Shown here piece after piece: positions 1 through 7,784 of a stretch of DNA of 16,762 nucleotides. A program made the translations under genes and the position numbers. The number at the start of each line of letters is the position of its first letter. Within the stretch, counting starts at the first letter, position 1. Origin of the DNA: Desulfobacca acetoxidans (lineage in GTDB: Bacteria > Desulfobacterota > Desulfobaccia > Desulfobaccales > 0-14-0-80-60-11); assembly GCA_022736495.1 (NCBI GenBank), contig DZCR01000065.1, positions 1 to 16,762 of the forward strand. The letters are read 5' to 3'. The notes under the pieces were generated by a model. That model saw only the letters and a program-made list of their open reading frames with translations. It did not search any database and was not told the origin of the DNA.

Positions 1-7
1 CTTGCTA

Positions 8-36
8 TTGACTATTACATCCGGCAATTTTTATGA
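8..36 (+). promoter_or_regulatory. Putative sigma70-type promoter for the PHP gene
   Basis: TTGACT at 8-13 and TTATGA at 31-36 are separated by 17 bases, a good fit to a -35/-10 pair. Transcription would start near 43, which leaves a very short leader containing the AAGAGG ribosome-binding site at 44-49. This was called from sequence only. Confidence 0.4.
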
Positions 37-54
37 ATTTTGCAAGAGGCTCAT

Positions 55-1626
55 ATGAAAGGAAAATGGCGTTACACAACCATGGTTCTAGTGATGGCGG
101 TTTTGCTGCTTTCCCAGGTAACCGGTGCCGCCCCCTGGCATGATTACGGACCAAGAGTTAAGGGAGAATGGATAAGCGGCGATTTCCACCAACACACTAA
201 GCTGACCGATGGCAGCTGGTCCATGCCGGAGGACATGCAGAAAGAAAACGCATATGGCCTGGACTGGTGGGCCAACTCGGAGCATGGCGGAGCGTTTTCC
301 CGGGATACCTTGAAGAATTTTTTTGACGAACTGAACCCTCCGCCGCAATTCCTAGGCAACCCTCTGCCGCCGGATTATTCCGGTCATAAATCCCTGTGGC
401 GCTGGCAGTCCCTGCTGCAATATTCTTTTCCGGTACTATTGACCCAAAGGAAACTCTACCAGGATAAACTTATCGCCCAGGGATTGGAGTGGAACGTACC
501 GTCCCATGAACATTGCAGTGTCGGAATTATCGCAAAGGATGCCTTCCCCATTGCTCAATTCGAGTATTTATTTGATCAAAATGACAAAGACACTTCAAAT
601 GGTGGCGGGACCTACAACTTCGACCCCAATGGCTTAAAGAGCCTGACCAACGACCACGCCAAAGCCGTAAACGCGGTGAAGTGGCTACAAGAAAACTATC
701 GCAAGACTAGTTGGGTGGTTTTTGCTCATCCGGAGCGCAAAAGCAAATACAAGATCAGTGACTTCCGGGATTTTAATAACGCAGCTCCCGATGTGGCCTT
801 TGGCTTTGAGGGCCTTCCCGGCCATCAAAAAGCCGAAAATCGCGGCGAATATTCTTCAAGTTGTCCTGCTGTGGGTGATGGGACCTATGGCGGCGCCGGG
901 TTTTATATCGCCAATGTGGGCGGCCTGTGGGATGCACTCCTGGGGGAAGGTCGCCATTGGTGGACTTTCGTGAGTTCTGATTTTCATGATACTCCGAACG
1001 ACTTCTGGCCAGGGGAATATGCCAAAACTTGGACTTTTATCCAGCAAAAAAATCCCCACGACCGCGTAACGCTGGAAGATGTCGTCGAGGGTCTACGCTC
1101 AGGCAATTCTTTCTGTGTCCACGGGGACCTTATAAATGCTCTTGATTTCCATGTGCAGTATCTTTCTGACCGTGCGACTCTGGGCCAGGAACTCCAGATT
1201 TCCAAGACCAACAAAGGCAGCATGGTGAAACTCACCATAAAATTTAAATCTCCCTCGGTCAACAACCATGGGGACAAGCCTGTTGTGGATCACATCGACT
1301 TGATTGCCGGAGATGTCAACGGGAAGGTTGAGCCTGGAACTCCTGAATACAACAATGATACCAATCCTTCCACCAAGGTTGTTGCAACCTTTCATGCCAG
1401 TGATTGGGAGAAGGATAATAACGGCTGGAATGTAATCCACACTCCCTTGATGGTCAAAAATGACATGTACCTGCGGCTGCGGGGAACCAATGTGCCAGTG
1501 AGTACACCAGGAATGACTGACGCACAGGGCAACCCGTTGCTTGACCTGGTGCCTAATTCAGAGAATCTTGTCTGGAAAAACCTGTGGTTTTACACCAACC
1601 CAATTTTTATCAAGGCAAGTAAATAG
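55..1626 (+). CDS. Secreted PHP-domain metal-dependent hydrolase
   Basis: A protein of 523 residues. The start is the ATG at 55, preceded at 5-base spacing by AAGAGG (44-49); an in-frame TTG at 40 lacks a ribosome-binding site. Residues 1-25 form a signal peptide: a basic start, a hydrophobic core MVLVMAVLLL, then TGAA, so the protein is probably exported. The rest carries the metal-ligand pattern of the PHP (polymerase and histidinol phosphatase) superfamily: GDFHQHT (H45, H47), SEHGG (E76, H77), E145, H151/H153, FAHPE (H225) and SSDFHD (D309, H311). PHP enzymes use a di- or trinuclear metal centre to hydrolyse phosphoesters. The substrate cannot be read from the sequence; an extracellular phosphoester or a glycolipid-linked phosphate are options. 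The C-terminal ~150 residues look like a beta-rich extension without a motif I recognise. The gene seems monocistronic, followed by a non-coding stretch. The fold call is firm; the function is open. Confidence 0.8.
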   Translation: MKGKWRYTTMVLVMAVLLLSQVTGAAPWHDYGPRVKGEWISGDFHQHTKLTDGSWSMPEDMQKENAYGLDWWANSEHGGAFSRDTLKNFFDELNPPPQFLGNPLPPDYSGHKSLWRWQSLLQYSFPVLLTQRKLYQDKLIAQGLEWNVPSHEHCSVGIIAKDAFPIAQFEYLFDQNDKDTSNGGGTYNFDPNGLKSLTNDHAKAVNAVKWLQENYRKTSWVVFAHPERKSKYKISDFRDFNNAAPDVAFGFEGLPGHQKAENRGEYSSSCPAVGDGTYGGAGFYIANVGGLWDALLGEGRHWWTFVSSDFHDTPNDFWPGEYAKTWTFIQQKNPHDRVTLEDVVEGLRSGNSFCVHGDLINALDFHVQYLSDRATLGQELQISKTNKGSMVKLTIKFKSPSVNNHGDKPVVDHIDLIAGDVNGKVEPGTPEYNNDTNPSTKVVATFHASDWEKDNNGWNVIHTPLMVKNDMYLRLRGTNVPVSTPGMTDAQGNPLLDLVPNSENLVWKNLWFYTNPIFIKASK

Positions 1627-2007
1627 CAGAAATGGCCCCCCGAAGCTTTAAGGTCATAAACATACCAGGCTGAATAATTCTCCCAACCCTACCCCGATAA
1701 GTCGCTCGCCTCTTAAACCCTCATTCGCTGATTCATAGCTATTCAAATGTTTACCTGACCCTCATAAATCTCTAACAATACTTGCTTACAATTGATATGC
1801 CGTTCCCTCGAAGAGACCCGATCCACAGGTGCGGTAAAGCCCTCTTCGATCCTCTGAAGGCTCTTGCTTATATTACTCAGGCCACAAAATTGTTCTCATC
1901 ATGAGCACCAAAATCTATGAAGATGCATTGTGTGGCCTTTTGGCATGGGAACCATTAAATGGCCTGAGTAATAAAACCCTCTCCTTTCGCCGGGGAAAGA
2001 GAAGAAC
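1627..2007. other. Non-coding region with nested inverted repeats
   Basis: No convincing gene is present. Three dyads are visible. TCGAAGAG (1808-1815) pairs with CTCTTCGA (1842-1849). A perfect 14-base arm, TATTACTCAGGCCA (1871-1884), pairs with TGGCCTGAGTAATA (1960-1973). AGGCCACA (1879-1886) can instead pair with TGTGGCCT (1931-1938), so the last two structures exclude each other. The region leads into the broken pstB and could be its 5' leader. No Pho box was seen. Confidence 0.5.
1871..1973. repeat. 14-bp perfect inverted repeat with a competing inner pairing
   Basis: The arms at 1871-1884 and 1960-1973 match perfectly over 14 bases with a 75-base loop. Inside the loop, 1931-1938 can compete for the left arm by pairing with 1879-1886. 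Such mutually exclusive stems occur in attenuators and riboswitch-like leaders, but no known riboswitch core was recognised here. Confidence 0.45.
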
Positions 2008-2844
2008 ATGGATTCCATTACGGCAGACTCAGCTCTTTTTCCTCTCGCCGGCGCCACAGATGAGGAATCTACGGGAGCCTATTCAGGTTCGAAAAGCTCC
2101 ATTAAGATTATCGCTCGCCAGGTGAACCTTTACGAATGCCAACAGGCATTATTTGACAATAATATGGAAGTTGCCCGCAACCGGGTGACAGCCATTATCG
2201 GCCCTCCGGCTGCGGCAAGTCCACCCATCTCAGGGTTTATAACCGCATTTATGAACTCTATCAGGGCCATCGTGCCACTGGTGAGATATTGCTTGACGGG
2301 AAAAATATCCTGGTCCCATCCTATGACCTCATGGACCTGCGCCGTAAGGTAGGGATGATCTTCCAGAAGCCCACGCCCTTCCCGATGAGCATCCTTGACA
2401 ACGTGGCCTATGGTTTCAAGATGCACTATCGCCCTGGCCGGGGTGAAATGAGGGACCGGGTGGAAGAGGCCTTAACGCGGGGGCCCTCTGGGATGAAGTG
2501 AAGGACAACTTGTACGCCCGGGAACAGCATTGTCTGGAGGCCAGCAGCAGCGTCTGTGCCTCGCCCGGGCCTTGGCGATGGAACCGGAAGTGTTATTGAT
2601 GGATGAGCCCACCTCTGCCATAGATCCCATCGCCACAGCCAAAATTGAGGAATTAATCCATACTTTAAAGTTGGACTATACCATTGTCATCGTTACTCAT
2701 AATATGGAGCAGGCGGCCCGAGTTTCCGATTATACGGCTTTCTTCTGGCAGGGGAGGATCTTCGAGTCCGGCCCGACCCATAAAATCTTTAGCAACCCTT
2801 CGCATAAAAAAACCCAAGACTATATAACCGGCCGTTTTGGTTAA
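2008..2844 (+). pseudogene. pstB: pstB-like phosphate ABC transporter ATPase, three frameshifts
   Basis: Read across three frames, this is a near-complete PstB, the cytoplasmic ATPase of the PstSCAB phosphate importer, of about 280 residues. ATG 2008 follows a purine-rich stretch. The first frame runs through the N terminus to IIGP. A missing base at about 2203-2207 must be restored to give the Walker A motif GPSGCGKST. The second frame (from about 2205) gives ILLDGKNI and the Q-loop [19 protein letters not shown] second missing base at about 2479-2483 (CGGGGGCC) restores the join to [12 protein letters not shown] third at about 2515-2522 (GCCCGGG) joins to the signature LSGGQQQR, then Walker [13 protein letters not shown], the H-loop VTHNMEQAA and the PstB-typical tail DYITGRFG. 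As written, the gene cannot make a working ATPase. Every functional motif is intact once single bases are restored, so this is either a very recent pseudogene or sequencing error. No pstS, pstC, pstA or phoU is in the window. Confidence 0.85.
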
Positions 2845-2904
2845 ACCCCGCAAAATTTGAAAACTGCAAGTGAGGGAGATCTAAAACCCCCGGGGAGCAA
2901 TAAC

Positions 2905-2985
2905 ATGGAGGAAGTACTGATTAGCGTGGCCTTGATCATCATCATCTATGCCTTCCTGGGCATCGCCTACAAGAAAGGGTGGTAG
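2905..2985 (+). CDS. 26-residue single-pass membrane peptide
   Basis: ATG 2905 is preceded at 7-base spacing by GGGGAG (2892-2897). The product begins MEEVLISVALIIIIYAFLGI and ends AYKKGW: an acidic start, about 16 hydrophobic residues, then a basic tail. That is the layout of small single-pass subunits such as KdpF, CydX or CcoQ. I do not recognise the family, and no transporter or oxidase gene is adjacent apart from the broken pstB. Its 61-base distance from pstB would allow co-transcription. It was called on ribosome-binding site plus transmembrane pattern only. Confidence 0.5.
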   Translation: MEEVLISVALIIIIYAFLGIAYKKGW

Positions 2986-3092
2986 GTTCGGGAAGCGAAT
3001 TTTTAATATTTCGGAAGCCAAAAGGAAACAATGGCATGAGACAATGCCTCAAAGGCTTGGGCTAAGAAAGGTTCCGCTCAAAGGGAGATATT

Positions 3093-3320
3093 GTGAACAA
3101 CGCAGATTATCTGGCCGAGGCGGCAGAGGCGCTGGATGCTCCGGGAGAGATTTGGCTCTTCCGCCACAAAATCTTATTCGATCCGGCCAGTCAGGAATGG
3201 CGTCTTGTCGGCTCTGGTTTCACGGAATTGAAGTCTGTGGGAGAAACCAGGCATTGGATTCTCAAAATTTGCGGCTGGCTCCAGTCCAAGTATCCGGAAG
3301 GGCCGGTTTACTCCATTTGA
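3093..3320 (+). CDS. Small conserved-looking protein of unknown function
   Basis: A 75-residue protein starting at GTG 3093, with AGGGAG (3082-3087) placed 5 bases before it. The composition looks coding: a helical acidic N terminus (YLAEAAEALDAPGEIWLF) followed by mixed alpha/beta sequence with several Trp residues (WLF, EWRLVGSGF, HWILKICGWL). There is no signal peptide, membrane segment or metal-binding cluster. I do not recognise the family. It lies between the 26-residue peptide and another small gene on the same strand, so the three may form a small-protein operon. Confidence 0.55.
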   Translation: MNNADYLAEAAEALDAPGEIWLFRHKILFDPASQEWRLVGSGFTELKSVGETRHWILKICGWLQSKYPEGPVYSI

Positions 3321-3359
3321 CGAATCGGGCATTAACTTTTTCACAGGAGGTTGAAGTTC

Positions 3360-3545
3360 ATGAATACTGGCATTAACGAGTTCACCTCCCGGGAAAGGGA
3401 GGCCATAAAGAATGTTCGTGATGAGCTATACGAGCTATATCGGAAAGCTCTAGGCAAAGAGCCGAACCCGGAAGTATTGTGGGCTGAGGCGGAATATTTT
3501 GTGACCAAGTATGGACCTGATGCTACCCTGAAAGAATTATTTTAA
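3360..3545 (+). CDS. Small helical protein of unknown function
   Basis: A 61-residue protein. ATG 3360 was chosen because AGGAGG (3345-3350) lies 9 bases upstream. An in-frame TTG at 3351 directly abuts the ribosome-binding site and cannot be used efficiently. The product is highly charged and predicted helical (SREREAIKNVRDELYELYRK), with a second helix (EVLWAEAEYFVTKYG). It has no Cys and no membrane segment. I do not recognise the family. It sits 39 bases after the previous small gene on the same strand. Confidence 0.6.
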   Translation: MNTGINEFTSREREAIKNVRDELYELYRKALGKEPNPEVLWAEAEYFVTKYGPDATLKELF

Positions 3546-3684
3546 AGATTTTCCACCCAAATCACGAGTAACATCTCTGATTCAATCCTCGTGAGGGACA
3601 ATGAGCTGCAAGAACAGACGAGTTACGAATGCAGGGCCAGATTAATCAAGCAGCCCTGTTTGCTTATGAGGGGGAAATGGTTTT

Positions 3685-4023
3685 ATGCCGGTTTATGAGT
3701 ATCAATGTGTGGACTGTGGGGATTTGGACCAGAGAGTTGGCGGTCTCGATGACCAGACGGCTATTTGCACTCAATGCGGTAGCCTAATGCTACGCCTGGA
3801 TGAAGATGCCTTCCAGCGGTATTTCGATAATAATGGTGAATTATCAGATATCAGCCTCGTAGTTGAACTTGGAGAATCCTTTGGAGAAAAGAGAGCTTGT
3901 CGCCATGTTTATGGAAAGCCCCTTTTACTTCGAACTGCGGCTTCGAGAGCGGCTGGCGCTTGTGCAACAGCACCAGCAGCGGTTTTCCATAGGTCTAAAG
4001 GCGGGTCAAGTCAAACCTGGTAG
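3685..4023 (+). CDS. FmdB-like zinc-ribbon protein, C-terminal frame doubtful
   Basis: ATG 3685 has a G-rich ribosome-binding site (GAGGGGG, about 3668-3674). Residues 1-50 are a clear four-cysteine zinc ribbon: MPVYEYQCVDCG (C8, C11) and ICTQCG (C28, C31). The first block matches the FmdB-type regulatory-protein ribbon start (MPxYEYxCxxCG). After about residue 60 the reading looks out of frame: the tail is rich in Ala, Arg and Ser with no structure. Meanwhile the +1 frame, from about 3863 to 4039, gives plausible coding sequence (ENPLEKRELVAMFMESPFYF). A single-base insertion around 3860-3880 is therefore likely, or two genes overlap. The ribbon call is solid; the true C terminus is uncertain. 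Confidence 0.55.
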   Translation: MPVYEYQCVDCGDLDQRVGGLDDQTAICTQCGSLMLRLDEDAFQRYFDNNGELSDISLVVELGESFGEKRACRHVYGKPLLLRTAASRAAGACATAPAAVFHRSKGGSSQTW

Positions 4024-4039
4024 AGAAAGTCAGGTTTAG
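3905..4039 (+). CDS. Possible small protein or displaced C terminus of the zinc-ribbon gene
   Basis: ATG 3905 opens 44 codons (MFMESPFYFELRLRERLALV, then QQHQQRF...) with a charged, helical, gene-like composition, in the frame one base ahead of the zinc-ribbon gene. No good ribosome-binding site precedes it. The frame is open from just after a stop at 3860-3862. It is either an independent short gene overlapping the ribbon gene or the rest of that gene after a frameshift. I favour the frameshift reading. Confidence 0.35.
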   Translation: MFMESPFYFELRLRERLALVQQHQQRFSIGLKAGQVKPGRESQV

Positions 4040-4168
4040 CAGGACCGACGGAGCCAATACCGGTGAAATGATAGCCATTGCAGGGTTTATCCTCCCAGTA
4101 ACGCGGCCGATGCATGCCCGAGGCCGAGAATTTTAGACGTCGGGGGTCCTTTCGACAGGCGTCGCCTT

Positions 4169-4573
4169 CTATTTGGCCATTAGCCAGACAGCCGGCAGGG
4201 CCAGAGCCACCCCGGCCAACTGGCGCAGGCTGAAGCCCTCGCGGAGCAAAATCCAACTCAGGATCACCGTAACCAGGGGGATATAGGGCGGTTAGAGGCA
4301 CCACCACGCCGGCGGGTGGCCCCGCCGCCAGGGCCTTAAAAAAGTAGAGCAAGCCTAAGGCCATGCAGATTCCGGCTCCCAAAGCCGCGGCCAGACCTCC
4401 GGGATGCCAGCAGACGCCCAACTCTCCGGTCCCCGCCAGATAACTGATGACCGCCAAGTGCCCGACTATAAATAAACGGTGCTGGCGGGCAGTTGCAGGG
4501 TGGCTAGCTTGCTCAGAAACCCCCAAAGCCCCCAGAGGCATGCGGCCATCAAGGAAAAACCAAGCCAATTCAA
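4169..4573 (-). pseudogene. EamA/DMT-family transporter (one half-domain), two compensating indels
   Basis: Reading from a TTG at 4573 (GGAG 5 bases upstream) gives MNWLGFSLMAACLWGLWGFL, typical of the first helix of EamA drug/metabolite transporters. That frame stops after TVYL. A missing base near 4467-4477 shifts it to VGHLAVISYLAGTG and then ICMALGLLYFFKALAAG and VVVPLTALYP. An extra G in the run 4276-4280 (C5 on the coding strand) shifts it back to LVTVILSWILLREGF, ending ALPAVWLMAK and stop at 4169-4171. The net shift is zero and the length (about 134 residues, four to five membrane helices) matches one-domain EamA proteins. The family call is firm and the substrate unknown. It lies 76 bases downstream of the glycosyltransferase gene on the same strand and could have been the last gene of that unit. 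Confidence 0.65.
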
Positions 4574-4649
4574 GTCGCTCCATCCTCCCTGTTCGCCAGC
4601 TAACTAACTTATCGGGGAAATGCGACCATGATCCTGCCTCTATTGAATC

Positions 4650-7052
4650 TTATAAGTCGGCCCTTTCCTCGTACATCTTCCAGGAGGCCTGGAAGGCCGT
4701 CGCAAAGGAGCGCTGCTTGACGTGATTCCGAGCCGCCTGACCCATCTTTCTTAACCTTTCCGGATCGGCCAACAACAGATTGATGGCATTGCGGAGGCCT
4801 TCTTCATCATCCCCCGGAACGATAATCCCGCTTTCACCGGCGAGGATATTCTCTTTAGGCCCCCCGGAGTCAGTGACGATGACCGGAAGGCCTGAAGCCT
4901 GCGCTTCCAGCACCACATTGCCGAAGGTATCAGTGGTGCTGGGAAAGATGAACAAGTCGCAAGAGGCGTAGACCTCAGCGAGTTCCTCTCCCGCCAGGTA
5001 ACCGGTGAAGATGCAGGGAGTGCCGGCCATCTCCCGGCGCATCTCTGCCAGATAAGGACCATCTCCCACGATGAACAATGTGAGCTCAGGATGGCTACGG
5101 ACCAAAACCTTGAAGGCCTTTGCCAGAAGTTGCAGGTTCTTCTCCTTGGATACCCGACCGACATAGAGGAGCTTCAGCCCGTCTTTGACATGATAGCGCT
5201 TTTCCAAAACGCCGTTACGTTTGGCCGGATGGAACAGCGCGACATCCACCCCCCGGGGGTAGATGCGGAGCTTATGAGGATCGATGCCTTTCTGAGCCAA
5301 TTCTTCAGCGGTGTCGCCGGAAGGGGTAAAAATGAAATCCATTTGGTTATAAAACCAGACGATGTACTTCCACATCAGCTCTTCCATGGCGGCATCACCC
5401 GTCAGATATTGGGCATATTGGGGCAGGGCGGTATGATAGGTGCCCCAAATAGGCAGCCGCAGCAGACGGGCGACCCCCAAGGCCGCCAGTCCCATGGGGC
5501 CGGGCGTGGCGGTCTTGATGTGGGTGAAGTTATTCTCGTAGCAATAGTTGAGGATCTCCAGGAATGGCGGATGGAAGAGCTTCTGCTCCGGGTATTCCGG
5601 CAGATGGAAGACCCCGATGGGGACAAAGTTGTGCACCCCCGGCCGTTGCGGCCGCGCCGCTTCATCGCAGGTGATGATGGTGTATTTTTTATTGGCGCTG
5701 ACCGCGGCCTCTACCTGACGCCGGAGGGTGAGCCCCACCCCGTTGACTTCATAAAAGGTGTCGGTAAAGTGGGCCAGGTTAAACTTGAGGTGGTCTTTCA
5801 AATTAGCGGTGCTCTTTGACTGCCGCTCCGTGGAATGGCGAATGATTTCTGATCCGAGGCTGCGGTCCTTGGAGAAGGAAGAAAAGGCCGCCAGATATGG
5901 AGTCAGCCCCAAATAAATTATCCCGGAAGAAGTAATGGAATTGATCAGATCAAGGAGATTGGCTCCAGCCACCGCCTTGCGGAAATGTTCATTAAACTGC
6001 GTCAGAATATTGGTGGAGATGTCATTGAGTATCTGGAACCACTGCATCCCGGGCTTGTTGGGTGATTTACCGGGAGCCTTGATCGTTTCATTAACGATTA
6101 ATGACAAGAGTGGATCGGTTTGCTTACTTTTCGGAGAACTCTTAAAGAAGTATTTAATCTTATTGCGGTAATATTGATATCTGGTGGGGATACTTTTGGG
6201 TTCTAAATTTGTCTGCAAAAATCTTTCGAAAAAATTAATAAAGATACTGGAATCGGCATATTTACCCAAGTCATATTTTTTTTTATAGAACTGGTAGGCG
6301 ATACTATAAAGATTGTAACCCAGGGTCAAGGGCGTGGAGGCCTGCCCCTGGGGCTTGGCCTGGCCAGAATTGAGGGCATGGAAGAAATGTTTTAGGTCAA
6401 TTGCCCCCTCTACTTGGGTGTACATCCGGGCAATATTGAGAGAACTGTGGTCATCGGAACCGCCGGTAAGATTCTTTTGCCAGGGGTTATGGATGCAGGG
6501 GGCTATCCCGTGCTTATCCGCCAGGGAGTCTATATCTGCCGGGGTGAGTTGCGACAGCAAGGCCTTTAACCAGTCGTTCAACCGGGCGTCGCGCGCCCCA
6601 TTCAGTTCCAAATTTTTAAAAAGCAGCAAGAATTTTTCGAAATGTTCAGGGGTCAAGCGATCGTTCACAGACCAGCAAGGATGAGCCAGGCTGTGGGGAA
6701 TATTGCTTTTTTGCAGATAATGGACCAGGTCGAAGATATTTTCCCGGGCCTTTTGAATCTCTTGATGTTGGGTCTGGTCGATATCATAGACCAGGACATG
6801 GGCCTTGCAGCCGTCCTCCGGGAAATAGGTGGTCACTTCCTCACTGACAAAGGTATCGGGGAGCCCGGCGATTTCCAGACAGCCGTCGATGACATTGTGG
6901 TCCGTAATGGTCACCTGGGACATGCCTCGCTTTTTGGCCAGCCGATAAAGGGTCTGGGGCTCAGTGTAGCACTCCTGACAACCCAATTTCTGCAGGACCC
7001 ATTGGGAGGGTCGAGTGGAGTATTTGGAATGGACGTGCAGATCGATCTTCAT
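4650..7052 (-). CDS. PHP-domain / GT4 glycosyltransferase fusion
   Basis: An 800-residue two-domain protein. The start is the second of two adjacent ATGs (7052), because AGGGGGG lies about 5 bases upstream of it; the first (7055) is only 2 bases away. Residues 1-205 are a PHP phosphoesterase: DLHVHS (H6, H8), TITDHN (D51, H52), SEEVT (E71/E72), LAHP (H124) and GGSDDH (D200-H202). Residues about 210-430 form a linker with no motif I recognise. From about 435 to the end is a GT-B glycosyltransferase of family GT4: GVGLTLRR, GTYHTALPQY, YPRGVD, LLYVGRVSKEKNL, IVGDGP and TDTFGNVVLEAQASG, where Asp replaces the first Glu of the E-x7-E motif. The TFGNVVLEA style is shared with MgtA/Sqd2-type lipid glycosyltransferases. 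Its position 21 bases after a phosphatidylserine-decarboxylase-like gene fits a role in membrane lipid or glycolipid synthesis. The domain calls are firm; the substrate is inferred. Confidence 0.85.
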   Translation of the reverse strand: MKIDLHVHSKYSTRPSQWVLQKLGCQECYTEPQTLYRLAKKRGMSQVTITDHNVIDGCLEIAGLPDTFVSEEVTTYFPEDGCKAHVLVYDIDQTQHQEIQKARENIFDLVHYLQKSNIPHSLAHPCWSVNDRLTPEHFEKFLLLFKNLELNGARDARLNDWLKALLSQLTPADIDSLADKHGIAPCIHNPWQKNLTGGSDDHSSLNIARMYTQVEGAIDLKHFFHALNSGQAKPQGQASTPLTLGYNLYSIAYQFYKKKYDLGKYADSSIFINFFERFLQTNLEPKSIPTRYQYYRNKIKYFFKSSPKSKQTDPLLSLIVNETIKAPGKSPNKPGMQWFQILNDISTNILTQFNEHFRKAVAGANLLDLINSITSSGIIYLGLTPYLAAFSSFSKDRSLGSEIIRHSTERQSKSTANLKDHLKFNLAHFTDTFYEVNGVGLTLRRQVEAAVSANKKYTIITCDEAARPQRPGVHNFVPIGVFHLPEYPEQKLFHPPFLEILNYCYENNFTHIKTATPGPMGLAALGVARLLRLPIWGTYHTALPQYAQYLTGDAAMEELMWKYIVWFYNQMDFIFTPSGDTAEELAQKGIDPHKLRIYPRGVDVALFHPAKRNGVLEKRYHVKDGLKLLYVGRVSKEKNLQLLAKAFKVLVRSHPELTLFIVGDGPYLAEMRREMAGTPCIFTGYLAGEELAEVYASCDLFIFPSTTDTFGNVVLEAQASGLPVIVTDSGGPKENILAGESGIIVPGDDEEGLRNAINLLLADPERLRKMGQAARNHVKQRSFATAFQASWKMYEERADL

Positions 7053-7076
7053 CATTCCCCCCTATCTTATTAAGAT

Positions 7077-7784
7077 TTAAACAATTAAATTGGTTTCTCC
7101 AGCCCGGACCTTGTCCCCCGGCCGTACCATGATATTCATCCCGGGCCTGAACGGTACCACCAGGTCCACTTGGGAGCCGATGCGGATCATGCCGAAGACC
7201 TCGCCTTTGGTGACTCGCTCTCCCGGCGAAAAATAGCTATCAATACCGCTCACGCTTTTACCGGCAATCTGGACGATATAGTAAGGGAGGGTCTCCCCTT
7301 TGAACCGGCCCTCCACCTTGGTTACCGTCCGCTCATTGTGGACGATATGCCTGGAGTTCTCATAAAGGGGAAGCCGCTTCAGGATGGTGCGCCAGTGCAT
7401 CGGCGCCATACAATAGTTCTTAACCTTGGCGGGGTGGTGCCGGATAAAGTCGATCTTTCCGGGAAGCGGGGCCCGGTTATAGTGGACGCTGAAGGGGCTC
7501 ATAAAGATGCCGATCAAGATTTTGGGAGAGGCCAGGTCTTCCCGGACGATTTCGGTGAGAGTTGCCGCCAGTCCCTGCTTGATCATAATTACCTCGTGCT
7601 GGGGCGCTACCTTGGTAACATAGACCACGGTACCATCAGCGGGACTGACAATGCTTTCTCCCGGAGGCGGAATCCGTTGGGGATTGCGGAAGAACCAGAC
7701 ATACCGCCAATAGCAGTAGGCTACGCCTGCCGCCGAAACCATTACCAATAAGACGATTCCATAAGTCAATGGAGTTTCTTCCAC
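7077..7784 (-). CDS. psd: Phosphatidylserine decarboxylase-type proenzyme (short form)
   Basis: A 235-residue protein that starts with GTG at 7784, inside the end of the methyltransferase gene (19-base overlap), so translational coupling is likely. Residues 8-27 form a membrane anchor. Then come RNPQR, SPADGTVV (D50), the histidine-containing SPFSVHYNRAPLPG (H101) and RIGSQVDLVVP. In the family the Gly-Ser bond (G203-S204 here) is cut autocatalytically and the serine becomes the pyruvoyl cofactor. The length matches the short, single-domain class of bacterial and archaeal enzymes (phosphatidyl- or archaetidylserine decarboxylase). It would convert phosphatidylserine to phosphatidylethanolamine at the inner membrane. 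No pssA (phosphatidylserine synthase), the usual partner, is in the window. The neighbours (methyltransferase, lipid-type GT4) suggest a modified phospholipid or glycolipid product. Confidence 0.88.
   Translation of the reverse strand: MEETPLTYGIVLLVMVSAAGVAYCYWRYVWFFRNPQRIPPPGESIVSPADGTVVYVTKVAPQHEVIMIKQGLAATLTEIVREDLASPKILIGIFMSPFSVHYNRAPLPGKIDFIRHHPAKVKNYCMAPMHWRTILKRLPLYENSRHIVHNERTVTKVEGRFKGETLPYYIVQIAGKSVSGIDSYFSPGERVTKGEVFGMIRIGSQVDLVVPFRPGMNIMVRPGDKVRAGETNLIV

Noticed and set aside
2948..3376. 142-codon plus-strand frame
   Set aside because: It runs in a different frame through the membrane peptide end, the 75-residue gene and the next ribosome-binding site. Those have ribosome-binding sites and better composition; this frame is Arg/Gly-rich and featureless.
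5091..5819. 242-codon plus-strand frame
   Set aside because: It lies inside the PHP-GT4 gene on the opposite strand. The minus frame carries GT4 motifs; the plus product has none.
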